This document shows positions 44,007-52,661 of a stretch of DNA of 64,000 nucleotides, piece by piece (position 1 is the stretch's first letter; every line of letters starts with the position of its first letter). The notes below the pieces were generated by a model. That model was not told the DNA's origin, made no database searches, and saw only the letters and a list, made by a program, of their open reading frames with translations. Location of the stretch: contig NZ_CP011541.1 of NCBI RefSeq assembly GCF_001021025.1, positions 2,356,001 through 2,420,000 of the forward strand. Direction: 5' to 3'. Position numbers and translations under genes: made by a program. This stretch comes from Corynebacterium epidermidicanis. GTDB taxonomy: Bacteria; Actinomycetota; Actinomycetes; Mycobacteriales; Mycobacteriaceae.

Positions 44007-46697
44007 ATGACCCCCTTTTCCACCGCGCTTGGCATTTTCGGTGTTGTCGCCTCGCTCCCCGCCTGGTTGTTCTTCCTGCGGGGCGTGTGGCGTCTCTACC
44101 GTTTTATTCGCTCGGGTCGGCCTGCTCCTGGGAGAGTGGACCAGCCGGGGCGTCGCCTGCTCACGCTAGTTAAGGAAGTAGTCTTCCACTCTGAAATGGC
44201 ACGGAAACCGGTGGTTGCGGTAGCGCACTGGTTCGTCATGGTTGGATTCTTGATTGGATCCATCTTCTGGTTCGAGGCTTACATCCAAATCTTTCGGCCG
44301 GATGGCGGCTGGCCGATAGTCTCCAAGTGGCCGATCTACCACCTTGCCGACGAAGTTCTTGGCTGGGGCACGGTTCTGGGTATTTGTACGCTCATCGGGA
44401 TCAGGATTAAAGAAGGCAAAGACAACCGTCTGGATCGCTTCTACGGTGCAAATGCCCGGGCCGCGCATTTCGTTGAAGGCGTGGTGTTGCTGGAGGGCGT
44501 CGGCATGCTGCTGGTCAAGGCAGCCAAAATCGCCACTTACGGGGGTGGATCGGCCTGGGCCGATTTCGGGACGCGCTTCATCGCGCAACTATTGCCAGCT
44601 TCGCCGCTGCTCGTCAGCGTGTTCGCACTGGTCAAGCTCCTCACAGGTATGGTGTGGCTCTTCGTCGTCGGGCGACAGTTGCAGTGGGGTGTAGCGTGGC
44701 ACCGATTCCTGGCGTTCTTCAATATTTTCTTCCAGCGCAACGCTGACGGGAGCAACGCCCTCGGGGAGCTGCCACCGATGCGCTCCGGCGAAAAGACCCT
44801 CACTCTGGACAACACCGACCCGGAGGAAGACACCCTGGGCGTGGGAACGCTCGCGGATGCGTCGTGGAAAATGCTTCTCGACGTCACCTCCTGCACCGAA
44901 TGCGGCCGCTGCCAGGAACAATGTCCGGCGTGGCATACCGAGAAGCCGCTGTCGCCGAAGCTGCTCATCACCTCACTTCGCGATGCCGCCTTGCCCGAAT
45001 TTGATCGCTCGCACGAAGGCGTGGACGTGCTCAAGCTCGTCGGGGCTGGCGCCCCAGTGGAACCTGACGTGCTGTGGAGCTGCACCAACTGTGGCGCCTG
45101 CGTGGAGCAGTGCCCGGTAGACATCGAACACATCGACCACGTAGCCAACCTGCGACGCTTCCAAGTGCTCGCCGAATCCGAATTCCCATCCGAACTCACC
45201 GGCATGTTCAAGAACTTGGAAACCAAAGGCAACCCCTGGGGACGCAACTCACGCGAACGCTTCACCTGGATCGAAGAGGCACGCCGCGACGGTATCAACG
45301 TGCCAGTTTTCGGCGAAGACGTGGACAGCTTCGATGACATCGAATACCTCCTCTGGGTCGGCTGCGCCGGATCCTTCGACGACAATGGCCGCAAGACTTC
45401 CCGCGCCATCGCCGAGCTGCTCAACGTCGCGGGCGTCAAGTTCGCCACCCTCGCGCAGGGCGAGACCTGCACCGGTGACCCCGCACGACGGGCCGGGAAT
45501 GAGTTCCTATTCCAGATGCTGGCAGCCGAAAACGTTGAGACGCTCAACAACACGTTTGAAGGCGTACCCGCTGGTCAGCGCCGCATTATCACCTCGTGCG
45601 CGCACTGCTTCAACACACTCAGCCGTGAGTACCCTGATTTCGGCGGGCATTTCGACGTCCTCCATCACACCCAGCTTTTGAACCGCTTGGTCCGCGACGG
45701 ACTCATCACCCCAGTCCCGCGTGGCCCAGAAAACCGCAAGCCGATCACCTACCACGACCCTTGCTTCCTCGGCAGACATAACAAGATCTTCGATCCACCG
45801 CGTGACCTGCTGCAAGCAACTGGCGCCCAAGTCAACGAGATGCCCCGCAACCGCAACGAAGGCTTCTGCTGTGGTGCCGGCGGTGCACGCATGTTCATGG
45901 AAGAAAAGCTGGGCACCCGCATCAACGAAAACCGCACCGCCGAAGCACTCGCAACGGGCGCCGAAGAAATCGCCACCGGCTGCCCCTTCTGCAACACGAT
46001 GCTGGGTGGCGGCGTGAAGTCCCTCAGCAGCAACGCCAAGGTTAATGACGTAGCAGTCATGCTCCGCAACTCCGTGCTTGTCGACGGCCAACTGCCACCC
46101 TTCCGCGAACCAGCCTTCCTCCAAGATCCGGTGCGCAAGACGAAAGATGAAACAGACTCGACCGACAAGCAAAACCAAGGCTCTGAAGCTGCGGCAGCGC
46201 CAGTTTCCGATGGTGTTAGCGGACCTGGCGTAGCCTTGCCTACAAGCGGTGCAGTAAATCGACCTGCCCCCAGCGCTGCGGTTCCCGGCGCTGCAGTTCC
46301 GGGCGCTGCAGTTCCAGGCGCGGCTGCCCCTGGGGTTGCAACGCCTGGCGCTGCAATTCCGGCTGTGCCAGTTGCTTCCCCGCCGGTCGCGACCCCTCCT
46401 GCAGCAGCGCCACCCGTTGCCAAACCACCCATAGCTGCACCACCCGCGACTAAGCCACCTGTCGCGACACCACCGGTTGCAGCGCCACCGGTTGCAACAC
46501 CGCCAGCAGCTAAGCCACCTGTCGCGGCACCACCAAGCAAAGCGCCATCCGCCTCGCCGGTTCCGAAGGTGCCGTCACCTCCGGCAGCTGCGCCTCCGGT
46601 CGCTCAGCCACCAGTTGCAGCGCCACCGGCAGCTAAACCTCCAACAGCAGCGCCACCCGTTGCGAAGCCCCCGACTGCGCGCCCTCCACAGTCGTAG
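44007..46697 (+). CDS. membrane (Fe-S) oxidoreductase with Pro/Ala-rich C-terminal tail
   Basis: 896-aa protein. N-terminal membrane part with about five helices (to residue 230), resembling NarI/HdrE cytochrome b-type anchors; a ferredoxin-like pair of 4Fe-4S motifs (CTECGRCQEQCP near 297-308 and CTNCGACVEQCP near 358-369); then two CCG-type domains (SCAHCFNTLSREYPD and DPCFLGRH, EGFCCGAGGARM, ATGCPFCNTM), as in heterodisulfide reductase HdrD/lactate or glycerol-3-phosphate oxidases. From about residue 745 to the end it is a repetitive Ala-Pro-Val tail. The family passes electrons between a flavin partner and the menaquinone pool; the partner is not in the window. The tail is extra. Confidence 0.86.
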   Translation: MTPFSTALGIFGVVASLPAWLFFLRGVWRLYRFIRSGRPAPGRVDQPGRRLLTLVKEVVFHSEMARKPVVAVAHWFVMVGFLIGSIFWFEAYIQIFRPDGGWPIVSKWPIYHLADEVLGWGTVLGICTLIGIRIKEGKDNRLDRFYGANARAAHFVEGVVLLEGVGMLLVKAAKIATYGGGSAWADFGTRFIAQLLPASPLLVSVFALVKLLTGMVWLFVVGRQLQWGVAWHRFLAFFNIFFQRNADGSNALGELPPMRSGEKTLTLDNTDPEEDTLGVGTLADASWKMLLDVTSCTECGRCQEQCPAWHTEKPLSPKLLITSLRDAALPEFDRSHEGVDVLKLVGAGAPVEPDVLWSCTNCGACVEQCPVDIEHIDHVANLRRFQVLAESEFPSELTGMFKNLETKGNPWGRNSRERFTWIEEARRDGINVPVFGEDVDSFDDIEYLLWVGCAGSFDDNGRKTSRAIAELLNVAGVKFATLAQGETCTGDPARRAGNEFLFQMLAAENVETLNNTFEGVPAGQRRIITSCAHCFNTLSREYPDFGGHFDVLHHTQLLNRLVRDGLITPVPRGPENRKPITYHDPCFLGRHNKIFDPPRDLLQATGAQVNEMPRNRNEGFCCGAGGARMFMEEKLGTRINENRTAEALATGAEEIATGCPFCNTMLGGGVKSLSSNAKVNDVAVMLRNSVLVDGQLPPFREPAFLQDPVRKTKDETDSTDKQNQGSEAAAAPVSDGVSGPGVALPTSGAVNRPAPSAAVPGAAVPGAAVPGAAAPGVATPGAAIPAVPVASPPVATPPAAAPPVAKPPIAAPPATKPPVATPPVAAPPVATPPAAKPPVAAPPSKAPSASPVPKVPSPPAAAPPVAQPPVAAPPAAKPPTAAPPVAKPPTARPPQS
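46200..46694 (+). repeat. degenerate GCxCCAxxx repeats coding for a Pro/Ala tail
   Basis: Short imperfect tandem repeats such as GTTCCGGGCGCTGCA and GCGCCACCCGTTGC-type units encode VPGAA and APPVA/KPPVA blocks at the end of the Fe-S oxidoreductase. Likely prone to length change by slippage. Confidence 0.8.
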
Positions 46698-46727
46698 CTA
46701 CCTGAGCAGGATTACTCAAAGCTAAGC

Positions 46728-46762
46728 AAAACCTCCATCGCCTACAGCGGTGGAGGTTTTTT
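46728..46762 (+). terminator. terminator of the Fe-S oxidoreductase gene
   Basis: AAAACCTCCA (46728-46737) pairs with TGGAGGTTTT (46751-46760) and is followed by TT; it lies 31 bp after the stop codon. Confidence 0.88.
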
Positions 46763-46938
46763 GTATATTCGGTTAACCAGCGGTCCATTGGGTTTAAGCC
46801 ACTCTGGCAACAATCCAACGTTGGACGTAGCGCAAAGGAACATAGCCACCGAGTGACAGTTTCAACAATTGAAAGTAATGTCGGTTAAAACGCACAAGGA
46901 AGCAACCGATAGCCAACGGCGTCTTAAGGTGAGATTCC

Positions 46939-47079
46939 GTGAATTTCAACATTGTTGAACTAGTGAGCATTGTGGGATCTGCAGCATTGCTCCTGGCAGG
47001 ACCGGCGCTCGTTATCCTCGTGATCTGGAATGTGATCAAGGGGTATCGGTCAAGAGACGACGCACAAAGGCGACAATAA
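46939..47079 (+). CDS. 46-aa single-pass membrane peptide (GTG start)
   Basis: Short frame with AAGGTGA 7 bases upstream of GTG at 46939. It reads MNFNIVELVSIVGSAALLLA, then GPALVILVIWNVIKG, and ends in a basic hydrophilic tail (YRSRDDAQRRQ). This is a typical single-pass small membrane protein. The 46763-46938 stretch before it holds no evident gene. Family not recognised; it is convergent with the GNAT gene, whose 3' end is 25 bp away. Confidence 0.52.
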   Translation: MNFNIVELVSIVGSAALLLAGPALVILVIWNVIKGYRSRDDAQRRQ

Positions 47080-47104
47080 CAAACGCACGGTGATCAACTG
47101 CTGT

Positions 47105-47713
47105 CTAGGTGGCACCTAAACCTTCCACTCCCAAAAAGTTCAAGAGTAGTGGCGAGATCCCGGAGATCTCCACGTCGGGGCGTGGTGAGGCCAGGTAGTC
47201 GTCGATAAGCAAGCTTCGATCCTTATACCCCAGCTTTTCACTGACCCGCGCCGAGGCGAGATTGTCGGGGTGCCAATCGGTGGTGGCTGTGGTCATCGTA
47301 AGTTCCGTGAAAGCTAGCGTGACCACTGCGTGCCGCATCAACGTTGCGTAGCCCTTACCCTGATGTTGGGCGAGAACAAAGCTTCCGGTGTCACCGGTTG
47401 TCGGTCCGGTTTTGCGCAGGTCGATCTTGCCAACGATCTCCGCTCCCCGGCGCACCACGAACGGCAAAGTCCATTTCTCCGGGGTATGCGAGGCCCGCAT
47501 CGACCAGTGGAACGCCGCCGTACTTCGGTAGCGCTGCGGGGCGGGGACTGTTGCCCAGTCGAATACCCAGGAACACGTTGGATCTACGAAGATCTCGGCA
47601 GCGCTGATCGCCGCAATTTCAAGAAGGTCATCGTCGTTGATGACGTTGAGCTCAAGCCCCGCGCAGCGCATCCGCAGCGCGAACGGTGGGTAAAGATCTT
47701 GCTGGGTAATCAT
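47105..47713 (-). CDS. RimJ/RimL-type GNAT N-acetyltransferase
   Basis: 202-aa GNAT protein. Motif A FVLAQHQGKGYATLMRHAV (Q-x-x-G-x-G acetyl-CoA loop, about residues 113-131) and motif B with NLASARVSEKLGYKDRSLL match the RimJ/RimL group that acetylates protein N-termini or small amines. N-terminal FALRMRCAGLELNVINDDDL is typical of this group. Substrate cannot be deduced. It is divergent from alaT with a 95-bp gap and convergent with the 46-aa peptide gene. Confidence 0.85.
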   Translation of the reverse strand: MITQQDLYPPFALRMRCAGLELNVINDDDLLEIAAISAAEIFVDPTCSWVFDWATVPAPQRYRSTAAFHWSMRASHTPEKWTLPFVVRRGAEIVGKIDLRKTGPTTGDTGSFVLAQHQGKGYATLMRHAVVTLAFTELTMTTATTDWHPDNLASARVSEKLGYKDRSLLIDDYLASPRPDVEISGISPLLLNFLGVEGLGAT

Positions 47714-47808
47714 TGCAATAGTTTAGCGTTCGTGAGACGGGCCGTACACCTGGCAATTTCCTGAAATAACCACCGGTTCTTCCCGCGCCACGCCCCAGCA
47801 GTGGCAAG

Positions 47809-49080
47809 ATGGGAAAGATGAACACTGCCGATTCCCCGCAACAGCCCGTCGTCAAGCGTGCCCCGCGCGTCTTTGACCAATCCGACAAACTCAAAGGCGT
47901 CCTTTATGAAATCCGTGGGCCGGTGTCCGCCGAGGCTGAGCGCCTGGAAAACGACGGTCACCGCATTCTCAGGCTCAACACCGGCAACCCCGCGATCTTC
48001 GGCTTCGACGCCCCCGATGTTATTGTGCAAGATATGGTGGCCGCCTTGCCGACCTCGCAGGGCTACTCCACGTCCAAGGGCATCATCCCGGCACGCCGCG
48101 CGATCGTCACCCGGTACGAGCTAGTGGACGGCTTCCCAGAATTCGACATCGAGGATGTCTACCTCGGCAACGGCGTTTCGGAACTCATCTCTATGGTCAC
48201 CCAGGCACTGCTTAACGACGGCGATGAGGTCCTCATCCCCATGCCGGATTACCCACTCTGGACTGCGGCCACCTCACTCGCCGGCGGAAAACCAGTGCAT
48301 TATCTCTGCGATGAGGCCGACGATTGGAACCCATCGATCGAGGATATCCGGGCGAAAGTAACGGACAAGACCAAGGCGATCGTCGTCATCAACCCAAACA
48401 ACCCAACCGGGGCGGTCTATTCCAAGGAGACACTTGAGAAGATCGTGCAGGTGGCGCGGGAGTATGAACTGCTGATCCTGGCCGATGAGATCTATGACCG
48501 CATCCTCTACGACGATGCCGAGCATATCTCGATCGCTTCGCTGTGCCCTGACCTACTGTGCATCACATTCAATGGCCTCTCCAAGGCATACCGCGTGGCT
48601 GGCTACCGCGCAGGGTGGATGGTCATCACCGGGCCGAAGCATCATGCGGAGGGATTCATCGAAGGAATCGAGCTGCTGTCCGGCACGCGCCTGTGCGCAA
48701 ACGTCCCAGCTCAGCACGCCATCCAGGTGGCACTCGGCGGGCGCCAATCGATCTACGGGCTCACTGGCGAAGGCGGACGCCTGCTCAAACAGCGCAACGC
48801 CGCTTACGACGCGCTCAACGAGATCCCAGGCGTCAGCTGTGTGAAGCCGATGGGTGCCCTTTATGCATTCCCGAAGATCGACTTGGACATGTACCCGATC
48901 CACGACGATGCGAAATTCATGTTTGACCTGCTCCGTGCGGAAAAGATCCTCCTGGTGCACGGCACCGGTTTCAACTGGGATAAACCAGACCACTTCCGCG
49001 TGGTCACACTTCCGCACGCCACTGAACTCACCGAGGCGATCGGACGCTTGGGGCGGTTCCTGCAGCACTACAAGCAGTAA
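47809..49080 (+). CDS. alaT: alanine aminotransferase, PLP-dependent class I
   Basis: 423-aa aminotransferase very like corynebacterial AlaT, which makes alanine from pyruvate with glutamate as donor. LNTGNPAIFGFDAPD, NGVSELISM, VVINPNNPTGAVYS and LADEIYDRILYDD are class I motifs; the PLP lysine is Lys259 in NGLSKAYRVAGYRAGWM; the C-terminal HFRVVTLPH contains the carboxylate-binding arginine. Start ATG at 47809 or 47818; both fit, with MNTADSPQQP from the second. Followed by a terminator-like hairpin that overlaps the leader of the YibE/F gene. Confidence 0.92.
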   Translation: MGKMNTADSPQQPVVKRAPRVFDQSDKLKGVLYEIRGPVSAEAERLENDGHRILRLNTGNPAIFGFDAPDVIVQDMVAALPTSQGYSTSKGIIPARRAIVTRYELVDGFPEFDIEDVYLGNGVSELISMVTQALLNDGDEVLIPMPDYPLWTAATSLAGGKPVHYLCDEADDWNPSIEDIRAKVTDKTKAIVVINPNNPTGAVYSKETLEKIVQVAREYELLILADEIYDRILYDDAEHISIASLCPDLLCITFNGLSKAYRVAGYRAGWMVITGPKHHAEGFIEGIELLSGTRLCANVPAQHAIQVALGGRQSIYGLTGEGGRLLKQRNAAYDALNEIPGVSCVKPMGALYAFPKIDLDMYPIHDDAKFMFDLLRAEKILLVHGTGFNWDKPDHFRVVTLPHATELTEAIGRLGRFLQHYKQ

Positions 49081-49122
49081 CTGAAAATAGTGGCAAGTTG
49101 GTACCTTGCCGCTCCGAGGACT

Positions 49123-49158
49123 AACCTCACATTCAACTAACAATTTGAATGTGAGGTT
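49123..49158 (+). terminator. hairpin after alaT that covers the yibE-like ribosome binding site
   Basis: AACCTCACATTCAA (49123-49136) pairs perfectly with TTGAATGTGAGGTT (49145-49158), followed by TT. It probably ends the alaT transcript. GTGAGG in the right arm is also the only ribosome binding sequence before the ATG at 49165. Confidence 0.75.
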
Positions 49159-49164
49159 TTGGTT

Positions 49165-50385
49165 ATGGCTCGGCACGCACTTCCCGCCCAGCGGCGACCC
49201 AGCCGCTCTGCCTCGTTCACGATCCCACAATGGGCGCTGCTTGTTTTCCTCATTCTTGCTGCACTAGCAACGCTAGCAGGGCTTATTGGCCAGTGGCCAG
49301 GCAAACAGGCGCCGCGCATCAGCCCCGATTTCGCTGCCACCTCCGGGGTAGCCACCCCACTCGTTTCAGGGGAGGTAACTGAGCGGGAGGAAGGGTTGTG
49401 CGATTCGCCGTCGATAGGCACAGCTTTTGATGGGGCACCGAAAACGACGGTGAACTTTGAAAACCGGACTTGCCCTCGCGCCATCGTGCGCCTCGAATCA
49501 GGGCCCAACGCCGACAAGAACACCCTCATCATGCTGGGGACACAGCCAGGCGACCCGACGCTTAAGACCGGCGAAAAGATCTGGCTCACAGAAACCGCAG
49601 CGAATGGCACCTATACCTACTCATTTGCTGATGTCCACCGCACCTCCACCCTAACTTGGTGGCTCATCGCCGTAACCGTTTTGATTGTCGCAGTCGGGAT
49701 GCACCGGGGCGTTCTTTCTCTGGTCGGGCTCGGCACGACCATGGCGATGGTCGGTTTCTTCCTCCTCCCCGCGCTCCTGCGCGGTGGCTCCCCCATCGGC
49801 CTGGCCGTGACTGGTGGCGCAGCTGTTTTATTTCTCGTCCTTTTCCTCGTCCACGGCATCAGTTGGAAAACTGCCTCCGCGTTAGGAGGCACACTCATTG
49901 CCCTGGGCTTGGCCGCAGTCCTGGCCCGCTTCGCGATCCACGGGGCCTCACTGCGCGGCCTCGGGCACGAAGACAACCTCCACATCCAGCTCTACCTTCC
50001 CGACGTCTCCGTCACCGGCCTCATGCTCTGCGGGTTCATCATCGGCGCCCTCGGTGTGCTTAACGACGTCACCGTGGCCCAAGCATCCACAGTGCAAGAA
50101 CTCGTACATGCGGATGCTTCCGCACCCGCATGGTCCATCTTCACCTCCGCGATGCGCGTAGGCCGCGACCATATTGCATCGATGGTCTACACCTTGGTGC
50201 TTTCCTACACAGGTGCTGCGTTGCCCTCATTGTTGCTGCTCAGCGTATCCGGGCGCCCGCTAGGCCAGATGCTAACGGGAGACATCATGGCCACAGAATT
50301 CCTCCGTTCCGCGGTAGGCGCGATGGCTCTGGTACTTGCCGTACCGATCACGACAGCCGTGGCTGCGGTAACGGTGCGTAAGTAG
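49165..50385 (+). CDS. YibE/F family membrane protein
   Basis: 406-aa protein with one N-terminal helix (about 22-42), an extracytoplasmic domain (about 45-150) and seven or so helices in the C-terminal half. ISGLMLCGFIIGALGVLNDV-like sequence, TVAQASTVQEL and LPSLLLLSVSGRPL match YibE/F, a family of unknown function with a proposed transport role. The start at ATG 49165 is preferred; a TTG six bases upstream is weaker. The ribosome binding sequence lies inside the right arm of the hairpin at 49123-49158. Confidence 0.84.
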   Translation: MARHALPAQRRPSRSASFTIPQWALLVFLILAALATLAGLIGQWPGKQAPRISPDFAATSGVATPLVSGEVTEREEGLCDSPSIGTAFDGAPKTTVNFENRTCPRAIVRLESGPNADKNTLIMLGTQPGDPTLKTGEKIWLTETAANGTYTYSFADVHRTSTLTWWLIAVTVLIVAVGMHRGVLSLVGLGTTMAMVGFFLLPALLRGGSPIGLAVTGGAAVLFLVLFLVHGISWKTASALGGTLIALGLAAVLARFAIHGASLRGLGHEDNLHIQLYLPDVSVTGLMLCGFIIGALGVLNDVTVAQASTVQELVHADASAPAWSIFTSAMRVGRDHIASMVYTLVLSYTGAALPSLLLLSVSGRPLGQMLTGDIMATEFLRSAVGAMALVLAVPITTAVAAVTVRK

Positions 50386-50443
50386 CTCGGAAATCCTGAA
50401 TTCTCAGGTAAGCAATGTTCAGAGCGGCCCTCAGCGCACGAAA

Positions 50444-51766
50444 CTACAAACTCCGCCCCAGCGCCTGAATCTCCCAACCCGCTTCCTGCCATTTTTCTAC
50501 CGGCAGGACATTGCGCCCGTCGAGGATCTTCTTCGAGCGCACGAGCGTAGCAGCATGCACTGGATCGAGCTCCTTGAACTCTTGCCATTCGGTAGCCAAC
50601 ACCACTACGTCGGCACCGCGGAGGGCATCGTCAGTGGAGGTTGCATAGTTGAGCGTCGGGAAGACACGACGTGCGTTTTCCATGCCTTGCGGGTCGTATA
50701 CCGTCACCTGCGCTCCGGCCAGCGAGAGAGAGCCTGCCACCGAAAGAGCGGGAGAGTCGCGCACGTCGTCCGAGTTCGGCTTGAATGCTGCGCCCAGCAC
50801 AGTGACATTGTGGCCGAGCAGATTGCCGCCGCAAGCCTCGCGAGCCAGCAGGACCATGCGATCGCGACGACGCATGTTAATCGCATCAACCTCACGCAAG
50901 AAGGTTAGCGCCTGATCAGCACCCAATTCGCCGGCGCGAGCCATGAATGCACGAATGTCTTTCGGGAGGCAGCCACCGCCGAAACCAAGTCCGGCACCGA
51001 GGAATTTGCGACCAATGCGATCGTCGTGCCCAATGGCGTCGGCAAGCTTGACGACGTCCGCCCCCACCAACTCGCACACTTCAGACACTGCGTTAATGAA
51101 GGAAATCTTCGTGGCCAGGAAAGCATTGGCGGAGACCTTGACCAGCTCGGCGGTCTGCAGGTCGGTGACGATAAAAGGGGTGCCGGTAGATAACGGCGTG
51201 GCATAGATTTCCCGCGCGAGTTCCTCGGCCTGAGAATCCTCGGCACGAGTACCCAACACAATGCGATCTGGAGTGATCGTGTCCTGCACCGCGTAGCCTT
51301 CTCGCAGGAACTCCGGGTTCCACGCGATCTCCACCTCGGTGCCTTCAGGAGCGAGTTGATTAGCTTTCTTTTGCAATTCGGCAGCCGTGCCGACTGGGAC
51401 GGTCGACTTTCCGAAAATCACGTGCTTGCCCTTGAGCTTCGGCACGAGGTCCTCGATAACCGCGTGGACATACTTCAAGTCCGCCGCATATGAACCGCGC
51501 TGTTGCGGCGTACCGACGCCCAAAAAGTGGACATTCGCGAAGGCTGCGGCCTCGTCATAGTTGGTTGTGAAATCGAGGCGACCTGCCTCAATATTGCGCT
51601 GCAGTACCTCAGGCAGACCTGGTTCGTAGAACGGCACTGTGCTGTTCTTCAACGATTCGATCTTCTTGTCGTCGACATCCACGCCGAGGACGTCGTGGCC
51701 AAGTTCCGCCATGCAGGCGGCATGGGTTGCACCCAGGTATCCGGTTCCAATGACTGTCATACGCAT
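50444..51766 (-). CDS. UDP-glucose 6-dehydrogenase
   Basis: 440-aa enzyme that oxidises UDP-glucose to UDP-glucuronate with two NAD. N-terminal Rossmann fold MRMTVIGTGYLGATHAACMAELGHD, NAD-domain FGKSTVPVGTA, the central helix, and the catalytic cysteine in LGFGGGCLPKDIRAFM near residue 267. The C-terminal UDP-binding domain contains VLGAAFKPNSDDVRDSP. UDP-glucuronate feeds envelope polysaccharides in actinobacteria. Located next to dcd on the same strand. Similar enzymes of other sugars (UDP-ManNAc dehydrogenase) are possible but the motif set fits glucose. Confidence 0.9.
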   Translation of the reverse strand: MRMTVIGTGYLGATHAACMAELGHDVLGVDVDDKKIESLKNSTVPFYEPGLPEVLQRNIEAGRLDFTTNYDEAAAFANVHFLGVGTPQQRGSYAADLKYVHAVIEDLVPKLKGKHVIFGKSTVPVGTAAELQKKANQLAPEGTEVEIAWNPEFLREGYAVQDTITPDRIVLGTRAEDSQAEELAREIYATPLSTGTPFIVTDLQTAELVKVSANAFLATKISFINAVSEVCELVGADVVKLADAIGHDDRIGRKFLGAGLGFGGGCLPKDIRAFMARAGELGADQALTFLREVDAINMRRRDRMVLLAREACGGNLLGHNVTVLGAAFKPNSDDVRDSPALSVAGSLSLAGAQVTVYDPQGMENARRVFPTLNYATSTDDALRGADVVVLATEWQEFKELDPVHAATLVRSKKILDGRNVLPVEKWQEAGWEIQALGRSL

Positions 51767-51809
51767 AACAGCCCAATGTAGTCGCGGATAAACTACAGCG
51801 CTGAGTTTG

Positions 51810-52373
51810 TTACCTAAAGTTCAGATACGCCTTGCTTGGGGTGGGGCCACGTTGTCCCTGGTACTTGCTGCCAAGCTTGCCGGTGCCATAAGGAGTCTCA
51901 GCAGGCGAGCTCATCTTGAACAGTGCGAGCTGCCCCACCTTCATCCCCGGCCAGAGCGTGATAGGGAGGTTTGCCACATTTGACAGCTCCAGCGTGATGT
52001 GGCCGGAAAAGCCCGGGTCGATAAAACCAGCGGTGGAGTGCGTGAGCAGACCCAAGCGCCCCAGGCTCGACTTTCCTTCTAGACGCCCGGCGAGGTCAGC
52101 GGGGAGAGTAAATTTCTCGAAGGTCGCAGCCAACACAAACTCGCCCGGGTGCAGCACGAATGGTTCGTCCTCTTGCACCTCAATTTCGTTGGTCAGCTCA
52201 TCCTGCTGCAGCTTCGGATCGATGTGGGTGTATTTCGAGTTGTTGAAAACTCGGAAGAAACGATCCATGCGGACGTCGATCGACGACGGCTGAATCATTT
52301 CCGGGTCGAACGGTTCAATGCCCAGGTGACCCTCATCGATGGCGGCGCGGATGTCCCGATCTGAAAGCAGCAT
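51810..52373 (-). CDS. dcd: dCTP deaminase
   Basis: 187-aa trimeric deaminase making dUTP (possibly directly dUMP, as in the bifunctional Dcd-Dut of mycobacteria). [46 protein letters not shown] and [18 protein letters not shown] carry the nucleotide-binding and active-site residues (Ser-Ser, Arg, Glu). The start at 52373 is the canonical family start; the frame is open to 52484 without conserved residues. It lies upstream of ugd by 43 bp and divergent from tRNA-Gly. Two copies of GTAGTTCCCAC (52384-52394, 52408-52418) precede it. Confidence 0.93.
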   Translation of the reverse strand: MLLSDRDIRAAIDEGHLGIEPFDPEMIQPSSIDVRMDRFFRVFNNSKYTHIDPKLQQDELTNEIEVQEDEPFVLHPGEFVLAATFEKFTLPADLAGRLEGKSSLGRLGLLTHSTAGFIDPGFSGHITLELSNVANLPITLWPGMKVGQLALFKMSSPAETPYGTGKLGSKYQGQRGPTPSKAYLNFR

Positions 52374-52515
52374 GCCTTTTAGTGTAGTTCCCACAACTTC
52401 CCCCTGCGTAGTTCCCACCCGCTTACCAGCCGATCGGGCCACCTGACTGTTGCCGACCCAGTTTTCATCACAAGCAACCGGCATGATAAACTTCGTTGCA
52501 GGTCGCTTGACCAGC

Positions 52516-52586
52516 GCCGATGTAATTCAATGGTAGAATGTCAGCTTCCCAAGCTGAATACGCGGGTTCGATTCCCGTCATCGGCT
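52516..52586 (+). tRNA. tRNA-Gly (CCC)
   Basis: 71-nt cloverleaf. Acceptor GCCGATG/CATCGGC with discriminator T, D-loop AATTCAATGGTAGAAT, anticodon stem TCAGC/GCTGA with loop TTCCCAA giving anticodon CCC (reads GGG), and T-arm CGGGTTCGATTCCCG. CCA is not encoded. A terminator follows. Confidence 0.95.
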
Positions 52587-52600
52587 CAAGATTTACGTTT

Positions 52601-52658
52601 GCCTTTCAGATGGCTCAAGTTTTCGTATTTTGAGCATTCTGGAAGGCATTCTTTTTTT
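52601..52658 (+). terminator. terminator after tRNA-Gly
   Basis: GCCTTTCAGATGGCTCAA (52601-52618) pairs imperfectly (15 of 18) with TTGAGCATTCTGGAAGGC ending at 52647, followed by ATTC and seven Ts. Confidence 0.8.
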
Positions 52659-52661
52659 GTT

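Noticed and set aside
46200..46694. CRISPR-like array
   Set aside because: The short repeats are in frame, degenerate and code for a Pro/Ala tail; there are no spacers of constant length.
46794..47039. 81-codon minus-strand frame
   Set aside because: No ribosome binding site or family features; overlaps the better supported 46-aa plus-strand peptide.
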